This document shows positions 51,429 to 60,099 of a DNA stretch of 64,000 nucleotides, piece after piece. A program made the position numbers and the translations under genes. Below the pieces are notes generated by a model, which saw only the letters and a list, made by a program, of their open reading frames with translations, did no database searches and was not told where the DNA came from. Each line of letters starts with the position of its first letter. Position 1 is the stretch's first letter. The stretch comes from an uncultured Fidelibacterota bacterium (GTDB lineage: Bacteria > Fidelibacterota > Marinisomatia > Marinisomatales > Marinisomataceae): positions 200,001 through 264,000 of the forward strand of contig CACBFQ010000001.1 in assembly GCA_902538565.1 (NCBI GenBank), written 5' to 3'.

Positions 51429-52503
51429 TAAAAATATATGTATTCTTTTTGACGTACAAGAACTTTACTATTTACCACAATATCTTCCTGTATATCATGA
51501 ATTTTTAAATCGTAATAAAGGTAATGCTCTTTTTGTATTTTATTATGGCAAATTTGATACAATAATAAAGAGTATTATAAAATCAGAGAAATTGAATCAT
51601 GTCTGGGTTGAAAATAAATCTGAGGCAAATAATTATTATAAAAAAGAAAAAGCTGATTGGATATTTTTTGGAAATAAATTTCCATATCTTGATGAAGTTC
51701 ACAAAGTAAGTAAAACAATTCAGCTTGGGCATGGTGTTGGCCCAAAATCAAGTTATTATACGAAGTCTGATACTCCAACTACGGTGAGATTTGTTGAAGG
51801 AGAATATAGAACAAATCGCCTAAAAAGCATGTATCCTGATAATAATTTTGTTGATGTTGGATTTGCTAAACTTGACCCTATTTTTAATGGAAATGCACCT
51901 AAATTTGATTTAGAAAGCCTTGGGTTAGATTCGTTTAAGAAGACTCTACTCTATGCCCCCACTTTTTATCCCAGCAGCATTGAAAGATTTCCAAAAAAAT
52001 TTCCTGAAGACTTTAAGGATTTCAATATAATGATTAAACCTCATTATTTTTCATTAAGCCAAGAGAAATACAAAAAACAACGTCAGCTTCTTGAATATTG
52101 GTCAGAATATGATAATGTTTATTTAGCAAAAGTTACAGACTATTCAATCGTTCCTTTTTTAGCAACAGCTGATCTACTTATGAGCGATGCTTCATCAGCA
52201 ATTATTGAATTTGCTGCTTTAGATAAACCGGTTATATGGTGTAATTTTCTACAACTACGCTGGAATTACAAAGGAATTTTTGCTTATCGTTTCAAGAATC
52301 GTATGGATAAAGATTATGATGAATATTCTAAAATAGCTGTTCAATCTGATTCATATAAAGAATTAAAACATAATATCAAAGAACAGATATTAAATCCTAC
52401 CTCTCTTTCTGAAATACGACTACAGTACGCAAATAAATTAGCTGGATTGTTGGATGGAAAATCAAGTCAAAGAATAATAGATTATTTATTAAAAAATTAC
52501 TAG
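51421..52503 (+). CDS. CDP-glycerol glycerophosphotransferase-like protein (TagB/TagF-like)
   Basis: LGHGVGPKSSYY, LLYAPTFYPSS, TADLLMSDASSAIIEFAALDKPVIW. Confidence 0.78.
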   Translation: MNDKNICILFDVQELYYLPQYLPVYHEFLNRNKGNALFVFYYGKFDTIIKSIIKSEKLNHVWVENKSEANNYYKKEKADWIFFGNKFPYLDEVHKVSKTIQLGHGVGPKSSYYTKSDTPTTVRFVEGEYRTNRLKSMYPDNNFVDVGFAKLDPIFNGNAPKFDLESLGLDSFKKTLLYAPTFYPSSIERFPKKFPEDFKDFNIMIKPHYFSLSQEKYKKQRQLLEYWSEYDNVYLAKVTDYSIVPFLATADLLMSDASSAIIEFAALDKPVIWCNFLQLRWNYKGIFAYRFKNRMDKDYDEYSKIAVQSDSYKELKHNIKEQILNPTSLSEIRLQYANKLAGLLDGKSSQRIIDYLLKNY

Positions 52504-52544
52504 TATATCTTTGGTAAGTATTTTAAGTAGCACAATAGGAGAAA

Positions 52545-52958
52545 ATGAAAAAAATTGGGTATACTTCAGGAGTATATGACCTATTTCATATTGGTCATCT
52601 AAATATTCTTAAAAGGGCAAAATTAGAGTGTGATCATCTAATAGTAGGTGTAAGTACTGATGAACTATGTGAATCAGCTAAGAATCAAAAACCTTTCATA
52701 CCATTTCAAGAACGAATGGATTTAGTTGGGTCGGTAAAATATGTTGATGAAGTAGTTCCTCAAACTAACTATGATAAAATGGAAGCTTGGAATAATTTAA
52801 AATTTGATAAAATGTTTGTTGGAGATGATTGGAAAGGCACTGATCAATGGAATCAAATTGAAAAAGAATTTTTTCAATATGGAGTTGAAATAATCTATTT
52901 TCCTTACACCACTCATACCTCAAGCACTGTTCTTAGAAAAATACTTTCGAAAAGCTAA
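52545..52958 (+). CDS. Glycerol-3-phosphate cytidylyltransferase-like protein (TagD family)
   Basis: GYTSGVYDLFHIGHLNILKRAK; FVGDDWKGT; THTSSTVLRKIL. Confidence 0.85.
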   Translation: MKKIGYTSGVYDLFHIGHLNILKRAKLECDHLIVGVSTDELCESAKNQKPFIPFQERMDLVGSVKYVDEVVPQTNYDKMEAWNNLKFDKMFVGDDWKGTDQWNQIEKEFFQYGVEIIYFPYTTHTSSTVLRKILSKS

Positions 52959-53002
52959 TTACTTTCAAACATTTTCATAACAATACTAAATTAAAATGTT
53001 AA

Positions 53003-54037
53003 ATGAATATTTTATATGGTATCTCAGCTACTGGTAATGGTCATATTTCTAGATCAAGAATTCTCATATCTGCGTTAAAAAAAAGAGGACATAATATTAC
53101 AGTACTTTTTAGTGGTAGAGATATAAAAGATCTATTTGATACAAAAGAATTTGAACCTTTCATTGCCAGAGAAGGATTTACTTTCAAAATCAAAAATGGA
53201 AAGGTTCAATATTTTAGTACTTTATTAAATACAAATATATATAATTTTTTTTACGATATTTTTAAAATAAACAATGATTATGATGTTGTAGTAACTGATT
53301 TTGAACCTATATCAGCTTTTGCGGCTAAAAAATTCAATATTCCATGTATTGGCGTTGGTCACCAGTACTCTTTCAATACTAATATACCCATGACGATAAA
53401 AATGAAATTTTTTAGTTTATTTTTTCCAAAATTTTTTACCCCAGTTGATAAATCAATTGCATCACATTTCTATCATTTTAACCAACCAATCTTACCACCG
53501 TTTATTGATGAAAAATTGCAGAACAGCAATAATGCTAAACAGAAAAAGGATGTTATTTTGGTTTACTTGCCTTGGGAAAGGCAAGATAAAATGCTAGATA
53601 TTTGTTCAAAAATTAAAAGTAAAAAATTTATTTACTATACAAACATCGATGAAGAACTTGAAGTCAATAATGTTTTACTAAAACCCTTTTCAAACGTCAA
53701 TTTTAAAAAGGATTTAATTGAATCAGAAGGTGTCATAACCAATGCAGGATTTCAGTTACCTTCAGAATGTATTTTTTTAGGGAAAAAATTATTATGTAAA
53801 CCACTTCTAGGGCAACCAGAGCAGGAGCATAATGCTAAAATTCTGTCAGATTTAAAATTAGCTACCACATGTAATAACTTAACTACTTCAACAATTAATG
53901 ATTGGATTAAAAATAGTTCTAGTAGAAGAATTCAATATAAAAATCCTGTTGATTTAATGATTAAAATTATTGAAAACCCTGAGATTGATTTTTCAAATGA
54001 AATTATTGATATTTGGGGTACAAATGATAATTTATAA
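53003..54037 (+). CDS. Glycosyltransferase of the MJ1255/TIGR00661 (MurG-like) type
   Basis: YGISATGNGHISRSRILISALKKRGHNITVLFSGRD; GVITNAGFQLPSECIFLGKKLLCKP. Confidence 0.8.
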   Translation: MNILYGISATGNGHISRSRILISALKKRGHNITVLFSGRDIKDLFDTKEFEPFIAREGFTFKIKNGKVQYFSTLLNTNIYNFFYDIFKINNDYDVVVTDFEPISAFAAKKFNIPCIGVGHQYSFNTNIPMTIKMKFFSLFFPKFFTPVDKSIASHFYHFNQPILPPFIDEKLQNSNNAKQKKDVILVYLPWERQDKMLDICSKIKSKKFIYYTNIDEELEVNNVLLKPFSNVNFKKDLIESEGVITNAGFQLPSECIFLGKKLLCKPLLGQPEQEHNAKILSDLKLATTCNNLTTSTINDWIKNSSSRRIQYKNPVDLMIKIIENPEIDFSNEIIDIWGTNDNL

Positions 54038-54857
54038 TACCTTTCCCCACGCTGAACTAGATCATGAAAAATATGAAATAGAAAAAAGACGTCTTCAAGT
54101 TGAATTATTAAAACTTCAAGAATGGGTTATAAATAAAAATAAAAAAATAGCAATTATTTTTGAAGGTAGGGACGCTGCTGGTAAGGGCTCTACTATAAAA
54201 CGATTCATTGAACATTTGATTCCTAAAAATGCCAAGGTAATTGAGCTTGGTATTCCAACAGAAAAACAAAATAAACGGTGGTTTAAGACTTATGAAAAAC
54301 TTTTACCTAAAAAAGGAAAAATTCATTTCTTTGATAGATCATGGTATTCAAGAGCTTTAATACAACCAGCGATGGGTTATTGCAATGAAAAGCAATACAA
54401 ATACTTTATGAAAAAAGTAAATGAATGGGAAGAAAAACAAGTCCAAAATGGATTAATTTTAATAAAATTTTATCTTTCAATTTCTAAAGACAGTCAAAGT
54501 TTAAGATTTAAAATAAGGCAATCTCATAAACTAAAATATTGGAAGTTTTCAAATAACGACCTCATTGCTATGAGTAAATGGGATATTTTTTCACAATTTA
54601 AAAATCAAATGTTTCATCATACTTCTACAGCAGCCAATCCATGGGTAGTAATCAATGCTAACAATAAAATGATTGGCAGGCTTAATGCAATGAGATATGT
54701 TTTATCTTCAATTCATTATGATAATAAAAAGGAGCTTAAACCTAAAAAATGGTCTAAGGATTCTTACAAAAATAGTATTACATTTCATGGTGTCACATTC
54801 AAAAATCTTACAAAAGAACAATATGACTTATTATACAGAATCCAATCCAACACCTAA
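54024..54857 (+). CDS. ppk2: Polyphosphate kinase 2 (PPK2 family)
   Basis: Walker A FEGRDAAGKGSTIKRF; FFDRSWYSRALIQPAMGY; RFKIRQ; start set to ATG overlapping upstream stop. Confidence 0.9.
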   Translation: MIIYNTFPHAELDHEKYEIEKRRLQVELLKLQEWVINKNKKIAIIFEGRDAAGKGSTIKRFIEHLIPKNAKVIELGIPTEKQNKRWFKTYEKLLPKKGKIHFFDRSWYSRALIQPAMGYCNEKQYKYFMKKVNEWEEKQVQNGLILIKFYLSISKDSQSLRFKIRQSHKLKYWKFSNNDLIAMSKWDIFSQFKNQMFHHTSTAANPWVVINANNKMIGRLNAMRYVLSSIHYDNKKELKPKKWSKDSYKNSITFHGVTFKNLTKEQYDLLYRIQSNT

Positions 54858-55305
54858 GTTTGATACTGCTGGAGGCATTGTTCTTTGCAATAAAAAATTG
54901 TTGTTTATCTATAAAAGAGGAATATGGGACTTACCAAAAGGCAAAATTGAATTAAATCATACCACAGAATCAACAGCTGTTCGAGAAATTTCAGAAGAAA
55001 CTGGTCTTAAAGAAACTGATTTAACTGTCATAAATAAACTTCCAAAAACAAAATACTATAAAAAGGTTAACGGTGAAGCTTTTTTAAAAAAAAATTATTG
55101 GTTTATCATCAATTATACTGGAGACCCTTTAACGACTTTAGTTCCTGACCAGAGCGAGGGTATAACAGAATGTAAGTGGGTAGAGCTTAATAATTTGGAT
55201 TCTATCATTACAAATACTCATGCAAGAATAAGTTATTTAATTGACTATTTTTTAAATGATCCAGATTTTGAGAACTATTTGAACGGCTCAGTATTAAACA
55301 ACTGA
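54823..55305 (+). CDS. Nudix hydrolase
   Basis: WDLPKGKIELNHTTESTAVREISEETGL (Nudix box); start set to internal ATG MTYYTESN. Confidence 0.85.
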   Translation: MTYYTESNPTPKFDTAGGIVLCNKKLLFIYKRGIWDLPKGKIELNHTTESTAVREISEETGLKETDLTVINKLPKTKYYKKVNGEAFLKKNYWFIINYTGDPLTTLVPDQSEGITECKWVELNNLDSIITNTHARISYLIDYFLNDPDFENYLNGSVLNN

Positions 55306-55541
55306 ACAAGATCTTCAAATCCGCCAATAGGTAAATCATTAATTAAAATTTGAGGTACTGTTGGCCCCTTAGTAATCGAAGCCATCTGTTCGCGTGACAT
55401 ATCGTTCTCTTCAATGTCAATCTCAGTGAAACTATAACCTTTTTCAGATAATAGTCTTTTTGCCATTTTACAAGGCCCACACCAGGACGTGGTATAAATT
55501 TTAATTGAAGTGTTTTTTGGAGTCCTTTTTTCCATGCGCAA
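55275..55541 (-). CDS. Glutaredoxin
   Basis: IKIYTTSWCGPCKMAKRLL; TVPQILINDLPIGGFEDL. Confidence 0.88.
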   Translation of the reverse strand: MRMEKRTPKNTSIKIYTTSWCGPCKMAKRLLSEKGYSFTEIDIEENDMSREQMASITKGPTVPQILINDLPIGGFEDLVQLFNTEPFK

Positions 55542-55596
55542 ATATAGTATTTTTTTCTAAAAACAAACAAGTTTCTAACATAATACTAATTTTTAA

Positions 55597-56379
55597 GTGC
55601 TTAATTTTATGATGTCAAAATATAAATCTATTTTTATTTCAGACATTCATTTAGGTTCACGGGGTTCAAAAGCAAAACTATTATATAAATTTTTAGATTA
55701 TATAGAAGATGATGTAGGTACTGATAATTTATTTATTGTTGGAGACTTAATTGATATTTGGGCATTAAAAAGAAAATGGAAATTTCCGAAGTCTCATTCT
55801 AATATTGTTAGGAAGTTACTGGGAATGGCCAAACGAGGCATTCATGTCACTTACTTACCTGGAAATCATGATGAAACATTTAAAGAGTTCTCTGGCAATA
55901 AATTTGGGAAAATAAAAATTAAAAACTTCTGCACCTATAAATCTGTAAATAAAAAAAGATATTATGTATGTCATGGTGATGAATTTGATATCTTTATGAC
56001 TCCAAAATTTAGCTGGATATCTCATTTAGGCGGAGGTGTATATGAAAGAATTTTATGGATGAATCAAATCCTTAATTGGTGGAGGAAAAAAACTGGTGGT
56101 AAATATTGGTCGCTATCAAAATATGTCAAAAGAAAAGCTAAAATAGCATCAAATGTCATTTCAAAATATGAAAATGCTTTAATTAATTCTGGAGAAAAAA
56201 AAGGATATGATGGAGTAATTTGTGGACATATTCATCATGCTGAGGATAAAATAATTAATGACTTTCATTACTTAAATTGTGGAGACTGGGTTGATAGCTG
56301 CACTGCATTAGGAGAGGATTTTGATGGAAACTGGCATATTATTGATTGGGGTCACAAAATTTTTAAAAATAAACTTTAA
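55597..56379 (+). CDS. LpxH-like UDP-2,3-diacylglucosamine diphosphatase / metallophosphoesterase
   Basis: FISDIHLGSRGSKAK, IVGDLIDIWALKR, LPGNHDE, CGHIHHAE. Confidence 0.85.
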   Translation: MLNFMMSKYKSIFISDIHLGSRGSKAKLLYKFLDYIEDDVGTDNLFIVGDLIDIWALKRKWKFPKSHSNIVRKLLGMAKRGIHVTYLPGNHDETFKEFSGNKFGKIKIKNFCTYKSVNKKRYYVCHGDEFDIFMTPKFSWISHLGGGVYERILWMNQILNWWRKKTGGKYWSLSKYVKRKAKIASNVISKYENALINSGEKKGYDGVICGHIHHAEDKIINDFHYLNCGDWVDSCTALGEDFDGNWHIIDWGHKIFKNKL

Positions 56380-56416
56380 TACTTTTCAACTCAGATAATA
56401 ATATTTAATATTCAAC

Positions 56417-56500
56417 ATGGAATTTGGATTATACTATTGGGGAATTTTTGGCGGAGTGATATTATTTGTTTTTTTAGTCTCTCTTCTATTCAACCCGTGA
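56417..56500 (+). CDS. 27-aa single-TM microprotein (not in ORF track)
   Basis: Own translation: MEFGLYYWGIFGGVILFVFLVSLLFNP*; immediately upstream of DUF5652-like gene. Confidence 0.45.
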   Translation: MEFGLYYWGIFGGVILFVFLVSLLFNP

Positions 56501-56510
56501 GGAAGGTATT

Positions 56511-56741
56511 ATGGAAATTATAACTAACTTTGCAGAAGCTCTTCAAGCAAATCCAGCGTTGCTCGTTGGTATATCACTTTGGGAAGCTCTATTTACTTTA
56601 TTGGCTTTGTGGTTTGCTGCAAGAAACGATCATAAGGGTTGGTTCCTATTATGTGGTCTTGTCCAACTATTTGGATTAGTAGAAATATTCTATCTTGCGA
56701 CAAAAACAAACTTTTTTAAAGACTTCAAATTAAATGGGTAA
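56511..56741 (+). CDS. DUF5652-like small membrane protein
   Basis: ALLVGISLWEALFTLLALWFAARNDHKGWFLLCGLVQLFGLVEIFYL; SD-like gaggaagg upstream. Confidence 0.75.
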   Translation: MEIITNFAEALQANPALLVGISLWEALFTLLALWFAARNDHKGWFLLCGLVQLFGLVEIFYLATKTNFFKDFKLNG

Positions 56742-56937
56742 ACATTTTCCAACAATCATTGCTTCAATAATGCTTATTGCCATGCTTGGATTAATGAGCA
56801 ATTGTCAAGTAAATACAGATGTTCCACTTGAGTATCAAAGCCCAATGGAAACAAGTGAACATCTTGATGAAAATGGCGAAGAAATGAAAAAAAGAATCGT
56901 CAATTGGGAATTCCAAAGAGATAAACAAGATCCTTGA
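56734..56937 (+). CDS. Small lipoprotein
   Basis: Signal peptide with MSNC lipobox-like cysteine; overlaps both neighbours. Confidence 0.6.
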   Translation: MGKHFPTIIASIMLIAMLGLMSNCQVNTDVPLEYQSPMETSEHLDENGEEMKKRIVNWEFQRDKQDP

Positions 56938-57851
56938 AAAAAATTTTATCTTTCTGCATAGCTACGCTATGTCTCTACTTTGCATTTAATCAAGTAAATA
57001 TAGAAGATATTTATCGTGCTTTATCTAATGCAAATTTGATTTATATCTTTGTTGCATTTATTACAACTTTTGTAACATTCATTCTCAGATCGTTAAGATG
57101 GAAGATTTTATTAGATTCACCAAAAGATCTTGAATTACAGAAATATATTTCAACAACTCATATTGGATATTTTTTAAATAACATACTTCCATTTAGAGCT
57201 GGGGATTTGGCTAGAGCAAAACTATTATCTAGCAACACAACTAATATAAGGTTTAGCTTTCTTGTTGGAAGCTTGGTAGCCGAAAAAATTATTGACTTAT
57301 GGATTGTTGGATTATTTAGCATTTTCTTAATTCTTTTTGGATTTAATAATGTCCTAGTATTAGAATTCTCCATTGGAATTTTACTATTATACATAATTAC
57401 CTCATTCATCATTTTTGGTAATAACTCCCTCGCTAATAAAATGCAAAAACAATTTTCGATTACTAAAAATTTTATTGATGGATATTTATTAGTGTCCAAA
57501 AATAAAATTAAACTTGGCGGTATTTCCATTCTGCTATGGTGCTCATTTGTGGCTTATATGTATACATTATTGAGGTCTGTTAATATTGATTTATCTTTTC
57601 AACAATATATTGGAATTACGGTTATTACTAGCATTGTAACCTCATTACCAATAGCTCCTGCTGCAATTGGAACATATCATTTAGCTGTTATTTACTTTCT
57701 TAATCTATATGGAATAGAAATTGATCAGTCGCAGACAGCTGCAATCCTATTACATTCTGTATTTCTATTGTATACTATTATTTTAGGATATATTTATTTA
57801 TCTTTTGAAAAAATTGAATTGAAATCACTTATCAATGACGATAAAAACTAA
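56934..57851 (+). CDS. Lysylphosphatidylglycerol synthase TM / flippase-like (UPF0104)
   Basis: FILRSLRWKILLDSP, HIGYFLNNILPFRAGDLARAKLL; TTG start overlapping upstream TGA. Confidence 0.82.
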   Translation: MKKILSFCIATLCLYFAFNQVNIEDIYRALSNANLIYIFVAFITTFVTFILRSLRWKILLDSPKDLELQKYISTTHIGYFLNNILPFRAGDLARAKLLSSNTTNIRFSFLVGSLVAEKIIDLWIVGLFSIFLILFGFNNVLVLEFSIGILLLYIITSFIIFGNNSLANKMQKQFSITKNFIDGYLLVSKNKIKLGGISILLWCSFVAYMYTLLRSVNIDLSFQQYIGITVITSIVTSLPIAPAAIGTYHLAVIYFLNLYGIEIDQSQTAAILLHSVFLLYTIILGYIYLSFEKIELKSLINDDKN

Positions 57852-58713
57852 AGGTCTTTTAACGGTTCTAACTGCATATGTTATTGCAGTAATTCTAGGT
57901 TTTATATCTTTAAAATTTTCTTCCAATTTGTCATCAATGATGCAAATTCTAATAGCTGATATTGTTGCAACATTTGTTATTTACTCATTTAGTGTATACC
58001 ATAAAAATTCATCTTTTTATGATCCATACTGGTCTGTCATTCCTCCATTCATTGCATTCTTTTGGTTTGCTAAAAATAATTATATGATTAATACTCCCTC
58101 TTTAATTCTTATGGTAGCTGTTCTCTTTTGGTCGCTGAGGCTGACTTACAACTGGATGAAAACTTGGGATGGATTACACCATGAAGATTGGAGATATATT
58201 GACATGAGAAATAATCTCGGAAATTCATTTGAGATCATAGGCAATCTTGGCGGAATTCATTTCTTTCCTACTTTCATTGTTTTCTTCTGCTGCATGCCTA
58301 TGGCCCAAAATTTTTCACAAAGCTATAATTGGACAATTTTTCTAGGTTTTGGATTATGTATAATTGGCGTACTACTAGAAATCATAAGTGATAAACAGCT
58401 GCATTCTTTTCGAAAAATTCATCCTAGTGGAACTGGTATTATTGAAACAGGGCTATGGAACTATTCTAGACATCCTAACTACTACGGTGAAATTATGTTT
58501 TGGTGGGGAATCTTTGTTTTTGGATATTCTTTTACAGGCCTGAACTATTTGTTGTTAGCCCCAATAGCTATGACAGCAATGTTTTGGTATGCTAGTATTC
58601 CATGGATTGAAATTAAAATATTAAGAACTAGACCTCAGTATAAAGATTATCAAAAAAGAGTTCATATTTTATTCCCAGAAATCACTATATTTAAGCGCTT
58701 ATTTAAAGGATAA
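57835..58713 (+). CDS. DUF1295 / steroid 5-alpha-reductase-like membrane protein
   Basis: DPYWSVIP, LRLTYNWMKTWDGLHHEDWRY, GLWNYSRHPNYYGEIMFWWGIF. Confidence 0.9.
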   Translation: MTIKTKGLLTVLTAYVIAVILGFISLKFSSNLSSMMQILIADIVATFVIYSFSVYHKNSSFYDPYWSVIPPFIAFFWFAKNNYMINTPSLILMVAVLFWSLRLTYNWMKTWDGLHHEDWRYIDMRNNLGNSFEIIGNLGGIHFFPTFIVFFCCMPMAQNFSQSYNWTIFLGFGLCIIGVLLEIISDKQLHSFRKIHPSGTGIIETGLWNYSRHPNYYGEIMFWWGIFVFGYSFTGLNYLLLAPIAMTAMFWYASIPWIEIKILRTRPQYKDYQKRVHILFPEITIFKRLFKG

Positions 58714-58714
58714 T

Positions 58715-58828
58715 ATGGATAAAAACACAGTAAAACTGCTAGCAATATTCGGTATCATTATATCTCTTCATATGATTTTTTTCTTGCTTGTTATGGTACC
58801 AAATAAAACATTTTATCTTTTTGGCTAG
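58715..58828 (+). CDS. 37-aa single-TM microprotein (not in ORF track)
   Basis: Own translation: MDKNTVKLLAIFGIIISLHMIFFLLVMVPNKTFYLFG*; starts 2 nt after DUF1295 gene. Confidence 0.5.
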   Translation: MDKNTVKLLAIFGIIISLHMIFFLLVMVPNKTFYLFG

Positions 58829-58841
58829 CTAACTAACAAAG

Positions 58842-59381
58842 TTATTTCTGATTTTCTATAGATCCCACTAAGTAGACCTTTATATCCACTTGATTTCGAA
58901 TTTTAATAGTTAATAATGCAGGTCTTTTAATTTTGAAATCAGTAAGCATAATTGAAAAATCTGATGTAACTATAATATTTTCATTGTCTTCATTTAGCTC
59001 TACTGGAATAGTAAATTCTTTTGTTATTCCATGAAAACTAAGATTACCTACTACATCAAATCCGCTTTCTGATTTGTTTATTTTGGAAGAAGTGAATCTG
59101 ACAAATGGATAGTAGTACTCTTCAACAACATCCAGCATATTTGAGTCTCGATTAGCATTTTTACTATCAAAGCTAAATACTGGAACAAATAAGTCTACTT
59201 TTGATTGTGTTAAATCTTGTTTATTTATCTCAAAAGTTCCTTGAATATCTTTCGATATACCAGTCCAATTATGAGCAGGATGTTTACCATCATAAGAGAT
59301 AAAACTTTTGGTTAAGTCAAACTCAACAAATGATTGAGCAAACAGAAATTGGAAAAATAATATGGAAATAAATTTCTTCAC
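58842..59381 (-). CDS. YceI-family periplasmic protein
   Basis: DLTKSFISYDGKHPAHNWTGISKDIQGTFEI; NLSFHGITKEFTIPVEL; GTG start overlaps upstream TGA. Confidence 0.88.
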   Translation of the reverse strand: MKKFISILFFQFLFAQSFVEFDLTKSFISYDGKHPAHNWTGISKDIQGTFEINKQDLTQSKVDLFVPVFSFDSKNANRDSNMLDVVEEYYYPFVRFTSSKINKSESGFDVVGNLSFHGITKEFTIPVELNEDNENIIVTSDFSIMLTDFKIKRPALLTIKIRNQVDIKVYLVGSIENQK

Positions 59382-60040
59382 TTAAAAAATGTAATTCCTA
59401 ACGCATCCAAGCTTAGAGCAAAAAATGCTACTGTTCCTGCTTTCAAATGAGCATCCATTAGCTCATTATACCGCTTGCCACTTTCTACCGCTTTTTTTGC
59501 TAAGAACGGTTGAGCCATCATTGCAGTAAAATGTAAAGCAGCCATTCTTCTATGAAATTTTATTGAACTCATATTGTTGTCATACTTTCGAGCAGGAGGA
59601 GAAAAAAATGACATTGAAGCAGTTGACATGTAGGTCATATATGTAAAATACCCCATAGCTTTGTGTTTATCATAATGTGATTCCCAATAATCGCTATCAT
59701 CACCATCATAAAGTTTTTTCCCTACGTCATATTGATAAGCTAAACCAGCTAAAGTTATAATTCCTAACCACTGATGAGCTTGGAGCATTTTTCTGCGCAA
59801 CTTTAGTTCTTCAATTCTGGTTTCAGGACCAATATTTAATTTTCTAAATGCACCCTCTTTTCCCCAAATTAAAGATTTGACATAAGGCATATTTTCTGGT
59901 AACCCGATCTCAGGAGGAGTAAACCTTGAATCATAAGATTCTTGTGTTACTATTGATTGAGAAAATAATAACGAACAAAATAAACTAATCATTATGATTT
60001 TTTTAAAATTCAGATTTTTTAAGTGATTCATGACCTCCAA
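59378..60040 (-). CDS. Exported four-helix membrane protein, putative cytochrome b561-like
   Basis: Signal peptide LLFSQ; four hydrophobic helices each with an N-terminal His (AHQWLG, KHKAMGYF, FHRRMAALH, AHLKAGTV); operon with YceI. Confidence 0.45.
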   Translation of the reverse strand: MEVMNHLKNLNFKKIIMISLFCSLLFSQSIVTQESYDSRFTPPEIGLPENMPYVKSLIWGKEGAFRKLNIGPETRIEELKLRRKMLQAHQWLGIITLAGLAYQYDVGKKLYDGDDSDYWESHYDKHKAMGYFTYMTYMSTASMSFFSPPARKYDNNMSSIKFHRRMAALHFTAMMAQPFLAKKAVESGKRYNELMDAHLKAGTVAFFALSLDALGITFFK

Positions 60041-60099
60041 TATTAAAAATTTTTAGTATCAAATTTTAATATTAATTTTTTTTTATTATATTTCAGTCC

